Source: Membranipora membranacea
Lineage: Eukaryota > Bryozoa > Gymnolaemata > Cheilostomatida > Membraniporidae
NCBI GenBank assembly: GCA_914767715.1
Contig: OU612066.1
Span: 16,683,001 to 16,747,000 of the forward strand
Reading direction: 5' to 3'
Length of the DNA: 64,000 nucleotides
Each line of letters starts with the position of its first letter. Within the stretch, counting starts at the first letter, position 1. A program made the position numbers and the translations under genes. The notes under the pieces were generated by a model, which was not told the origin of the DNA, searched no databases, and saw only the letters and a program-made list of their open reading frames with translations. Shown piece after piece: positions 59,401-64,000 of this stretch.

Positions 59401-61430
59401 GTGGATTGGGTTGTCCTGGCGTACATTGTTCTCTTTGTCTGAAGCTTTCGGCGAGACGACTGTAGGACACATCTATAAAACAAAAAAGAATATCATTATA
59501 CTCACTAATCTTGGGATTCCAACATCAGTAATCCTAGTATAATAAGGTGTGAAACACTAGTTGAGCGTTCGAAACCTGTTTCTACCAAATACTAACTAAT
59601 AAATACCATAGAAGAGTGGTGAAAAGTTATTTTGAAGGTTTTCTTTAATATTCTATATTCATACGTCCTGTCAAATAGATTCCTGACCACACTGCGACCA
59701 CTGAATGCCATTGCACTTGATTCCAGGGATCAAATTTTCATAAACTTTATTTCACTTTAATCCGGTTTTTGATTTGTATGCGGCAATCATGGCTTGACTT
59801 AATGGAAAGTAAAAATTTCATTTCATTCCTTCCATCTTCGCATACCTTAATGAGCGATTGAAATAAAGGGAAACCTGAGCCAAACCCCAAGAAGCTCAAA
59901 GCCTACCAGAATGGGGATAAAAAATGCGATATTAAACGATCCAATTTAATCAATCTTTGGTTTATAAAACCATTATATGCAGGCATTGATTTACATATTC
60001 TATGCTAAAGTTAGCTTCTTGATTTTCAGGAGTTACGACAAATGATGGGCAATTTATCTGGCTTAGAATAGCTCTGAAATATGGTGGTACATTTAGCGGT
60101 CTTTCCATAACCGTAGCTAACTATATTCATGAAATTTTAAAGATGGTATGCAATATCTACACCACTATAAGGGGTGAGTTGTCTGGGTTAGTGCAAGTCT
60201 TAAAATTTCACACTTTCTACAAAAAAACTAAGATTTTTCTTTTGAGTTACCTCGGGCTGTTTTTTTGACTCTTCAAGAAAATGAAATCATAAGTATTCGA
60301 ATGATTATTATTAAATTAATCATACCGGCTGTCAATGCTGAATGATGCTGCGCTGATCGGCATAAATTAATGCGTAAATCGAAAATTTTTTGGGTAGAGG
60401 ATGGTGGGTAATCCGGTTTGTAAGCTTTGCATAAAACATTATGCAAATCAGTTGCTTGTGGATGTTCCTCATTGTTATTTCATCGATAATTGGTGACGTT
60501 CTGACCTTTGATAACTGGGAATAAAGCATGTCAAATTTATGCATACATTGCCTTTTTTGATGTCTATATACTGTGACAAAGTATTTCATGAAGAAATTAT
60601 AGACATATCAATTTAGGGATTAACAATGTAATCTCCGTATTACAAGCACTAAACCTCATATATGCGGCTTGATATTCTAGCAATACGCCAACAGCCAACG
60701 ATTAATAATTTTGCCCCAGCCTAGCCAAGACTTAGAAATAAACCATACACAAGGTATTTAATTAAAGCAAATTAAATATTTTAGCTCAAATTGCGACAGG
60801 ATGAGCCTTACTCATGAAATGTCGTAATTTCTGCAGATCCTCTTAAAGTTTCTTAACGGATCGAGGCAGACGTGGGAAACACAGACAAAACTTTTACGAT
60901 CATAGTAAAAAATGATAAAAATAAATTATTCACACAATGAACTTTTTTTGGAAACATTGCAAAATAAATATCCAGGTATCTAGAAATACTAAATCTTCTC
61001 GTTAAGTATACTTTGTTCGTTTTCACAGATCTGGTATTTTTTGTTATGTCCAGTCTTTCACCCGTCAAAAAATTCACTTTTTGTGGAGCAATGATATTGA
61101 TTGCGAGGTTTCCTAGTGCGCCATTTATATAGGTAACATAGTTCTGTTGCAAAATCGAGAAACAATTTGCTCAGCTAGGCTTTTATCACTGGATCATAAG
61201 AAAAGTTTTGGCGCTAGCCAATGTAAGGCTTTCCTCATGCGGGCTCTAACAAATGCATGGAAAAATTATTCCCATCTCCCACCCCCTGAACTCGGAAAAG
61301 CCTTGTAAAACATAAAAATGATAGATGAATCGGATAGATAGAAAGTGATTTCCAGCCAATTTAAAGTTTTACTAACCTGTGAAGAAGAGAGAGTTGGAGT
61401 TCTATTTGGAGTATGAACAGTTGTGGCCAT
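47453..61430 (-). CDS. ARID3 (dead ringer/Bright) transcription factor, complete
   Basis: Eight coding exons on the minus strand: 61430-61377, 59472-59008, 56555-56483, 52032-51849, 49820-49665, 49368-49199, 48908-48543 and 47544-47453. All have GT-AG ends and matched phases; the product is 519 aa. The N-terminus is Gln/Pro/Ser-rich. The ARID domain starts at WTYEEQFKQLYELGDEPDR (165-183) and continues with RREFLDELFAYMQKRGTPV, IPIMAKQTLDMYKLFKLV, KKLWREITKGLNL and SAAFTLRTQYMKYIYPFE. It extends to ELQAAIDGNRREGRRP (279-294), the extended ARID typical of ARID3. The last exon, SVVVSMEVNGVLYQGVLFAK, is the C-terminal half of the REKLES region used for multimerisation and localisation. Family members are nuclear, bind AT-rich DNA and act in development. 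Intron 1 is 1.9 kb; the introns on either side of the 52-kb exon are 2.2 and 4.5 kb. The 61430 start has a good context (ACAACATGGCC). Confidence 0.93.
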
Positions 61431-64000
61431 GTTGTTCTCAAGAAGGCAGCGACTCACTCTAAATAATGTCCAAGTCAGCAAATATCTCTGCTGCTGCAAG
61501 CTGGTTCCCTGTTATCTAAATAAGTGGTGAACTTGATAGCTTGTAAAAGAGGATTTCTGGTTCAAGTCAGCTTTTGAAAGTTGTATTGTTGAAGACAGTA
61601 GTGGAAATGGCTCAGTTCCAAACAGTCGGCGGTGAAATATGACAAATGCACTTGCCTGCAGAAAGACGATTATTATATCTTGACTTATCAGACAGAATCT
61701 CTATCAATCAATGTGGATAGAGAGATATGCAGTTATAGGGAGAGTGCTACAACACTTAATTACTCACAATAATACAAGGAGAGCAGTGCATCTAGTGAAA
61801 AGCAGTGATTTGATTGGGCGATTCACTCAAACAGTCATTGACAAGCTGGGAGCTTAAGCTGTCATTATTATAAGATGACCAATAGCGAAACAATTACACG
61901 AAAACATTGTCTCAGTACATACATATCGTTGGTAAAAGTTGGATCTCCATATTTGACAAGGAATTAAAGAGGATTATCTAACATGGTAATAAGCATTGTA
62001 TCCTTGACTGTACAGTTCTGCGCCAGCGCAAATTGATTGTTAAGTATTCTAAGGTGACCCCAGACAACAGTCATGATCAGATTTCCAAAACAGCGTCTGC
62101 ACCATGAAACAGCCATGCTGTGATCCAACTGATTGTCCCAGCCGGCCATAATAAATGTATTATAACACGTTAAATAATACACCAAAATAATATCCCAAAA
62201 AATGAGATATCTTCCCTGATGACTTGGGCACAAAAAGGCAATCAAAATATTTTCAACACTCAGTGGTTTGAAAAAAGAGCTTTCATCCTTGTTTATTCTG
62301 AGACATAATCCAGAGGTGTAAAAATCCAGGTTTACATCATTGTTTAATTCAATAAGGAAGTGGTTTAGGATTACAGTCTGGTGACCTATACTACCGAGTG
62401 CCCAAGTGCTTTAGTCTATGTAAGGATGGTCTATGGAACAGCTATAGTAAATTGATCTTTTTTAAACCATACTTAATTCGCCACACTTTACGCATCAATT
62501 TTTATACCCCACTCTTCTCAGTCTATAGTTGTACAGTGGACTGAGGGCTTTATTTGGAATGGATTTCTATTTAAGTTAGAGGATTCAGAGAGTGGAAATC
62601 GAGCCCAGAGGTGAAAAATTAATTTAATTTTAGCTGACGTAATTTTGGAGATCACTTTATGTTAGCTAGAACTAGTTTTAGCTAGCCTCTGTTGGGGTTT
62701 TTATGAAATGAAGAGGGTAAGCAATAGTTTAAGCGCCTAAACTGTGTCGGGATAGCTGGTAGTAGCATTTCATTATCTACCACTTTCCCAAAGGTGGTTG
62801 TGGTTGAGAAAGTGGTTGATTATGTAATGCTACTACCACCTATCACGACACAGTTTAGGCGCTTAAACTAGGTAAGCAATAAATTTCACCATTTCAAGGG
62901 TGTGCGAAAATGCTAAACTTTCGACAAGCAATATACTATATTCCTCTAGGTAGATTTAGGTCTATCCACGGAATGCTGGCACTTGTGTAATTTTTTACAG
63001 GTATTATTATGTTTAGGCTGCCGGCTGAGTTATTGCCTCAGACTCAAGAATGGAGCATACTGTTATGAATGGTAGCTATGGTATGATGCTTCATAGTCTG
63101 TTTACAACATGGTGTGCTAATAAATCCAAAACATTCATATAGAGTCATTACATTTGAATATAACAAAGCTAAATCAATCAGATTTTCTCTTCTCCCCTCA
63201 AATTGATGCAATTTCAGCAATTTTATGACCACAAAAAATTTTAGTGTATTAATTACCCAAAACTAATTATTGATTACCTAAGATTAAAGAGACTACAAAA
63301 GGTTGCATTGGATTCCATTATAATAATTCATCCGGCCCTTCCTCCTAAATATCATATTCATAAGCTTTTTATTATGATTAGAGTCATCTATTGTCCAAGC
63401 CCAGATTTATTCATTCGATCAAAAAAACAGGAAGCAAGCAAACGAAAAAAAGGTTCATTCCTGAACGCATTCCTAACTTGAAAATCTTAGTTTACAAAGT
63501 AATAAAAGTATAATTACCTATTTTCATGGACTTGGCATAAAAAAAGACTTCATTTTCAGTGTTTCCCAAGTGCTGTTTTGGTTAGAAGGCACCGTTTTCC
63601 CATTTCATTTTTTCCTACCCAGAAGCGCATTGAACAGAAGTTGAGAAGAGCAAAAAGTAAGCCAAACGTTTTAGAAAACACGCCCCCATAGGAGGAGATC
63701 TTAGTTGCGTTGTTGCTGGTTTGATGATGTCAAATTTTTTGATAAAAATAATGGATTGCCGGGCCATTTATTTCCAAGTGCATTTTCCAGACACAACACC
63801 CATATATCAATGTCAATCACGAAAGTGATCTAGTGTTCAATTTATTCAAGTAAAGTTTGGTGGTTGACTTACATCATAGCAGGAATCCATCAAAATCTCT
63901 TCAATATCAGCATATTAGACACCACAGCAACGGAAAAGGCATAGTATTTAATAGACCAAGTTAATAATGACAGGTAATTAATTTGTTTGTCAGCTGTTAT
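61431..64000. other. Upstream region of ARID3
   Basis: No coding exon was found. It probably contains the ARID3 promoter and 5' UTR, and it holds the foldback element at 62725-62870. The strand of any further transcript is unclear. Confidence 0.5.
62716..62879. mobile_element. 146-bp foldback element with 9-bp target duplication
   Basis: The element 62725-62870 has ends TAGTTTAAGCGCCTAAACTG and its mirror CAGTTTAGGCGCTTAAACTA. GGTAAGCAA occurs directly on both sides (62716-62724 and 62871-62879), the expected footprint of an insertion. The duplication length suggests a Mutator-like or hAT-like source, but this is not decided. Confidence 0.8.

Noticed and set aside
1-64000. CRISPR arrays, operons or prokaryotic genes
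   Set aside because: All supported genes have spliceosomal introns and animal domain architectures; no spaced direct-repeat array was seen.

Overview
The window is nuclear DNA of an animal. It is AT-rich, and its genes are broken into many small exons with ordinary GT-AG introns. The four recognisable genes are a Polycomb CBX protein, an FKRP/LicD-type sugar-phosphate transferase, an ARID3 (dead ringer/Bright) factor and a GT92 glycosyltransferase. Together they fit an early-branching or invertebrate metazoan. A sponge is my best guess, but the sequence alone does not prove it. All exon structures below were assembled by eye from splice sites, reading phase and domain continuity.

Layout. (1) Positions 1-4744, minus strand: a Polycomb-type CBX gene whose 3' end lies outside the window. 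(2) 4745-9187: noncoding, with one TTAA-flanked miniature element. (3) 9188-21976, plus strand: a complete 11-exon FKRP-like gene of 579 aa. Its introns hold a 21-bp minisatellite and several foldback elements, including a nearly perfect 682-bp hairpin. (4) 22.0-25.1 kb: noncoding with small repeats. (5) 25.1-43.5 kb: a lineage-specific cluster of five copies of an unrecognised two-exon gene (signal-peptide exon plus proline-rich exon). One copy is a pseudogene and one is inverted. The 3' exon of a GT92 gene has been duplicated twice inside this cluster. (6) 43033-45147, minus strand: the intact two-exon GT92 gene (530 aa). (7) 47453-61430, minus strand: a complete 8-exon ARID3 gene (519 aa). 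(8) 61.4-64.0 kb: noncoding, with one small transposon-like foldback.

The most unusual region is 25-45 kb. The proline-rich genes (A1, A2, B1, B2, B3) share a promoter block with a TGANTCA-like site and a TATATA box. The promoters occur as head-to-head, palindromic pairs. In two units the minus-strand promoter no longer faces a proline-rich gene. It faces a duplicated GT92 3' exon, whose former intron now reads open as a start codon and a hydrophobic N-terminus. This looks like promoter capture and the birth of two new 115-aa reading frames, present in both recent copies but not open in the parent.

The FKRP-like and GT92 products are both predicted type II secretory-pathway transferases, and the proline-rich proteins are predicted to be secreted. 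CBX and ARID3 are nuclear chromatin or transcription proteins. Apart from the shared duplication history of the proline-rich genes and GT92, nothing shows that the neighbouring genes work together.
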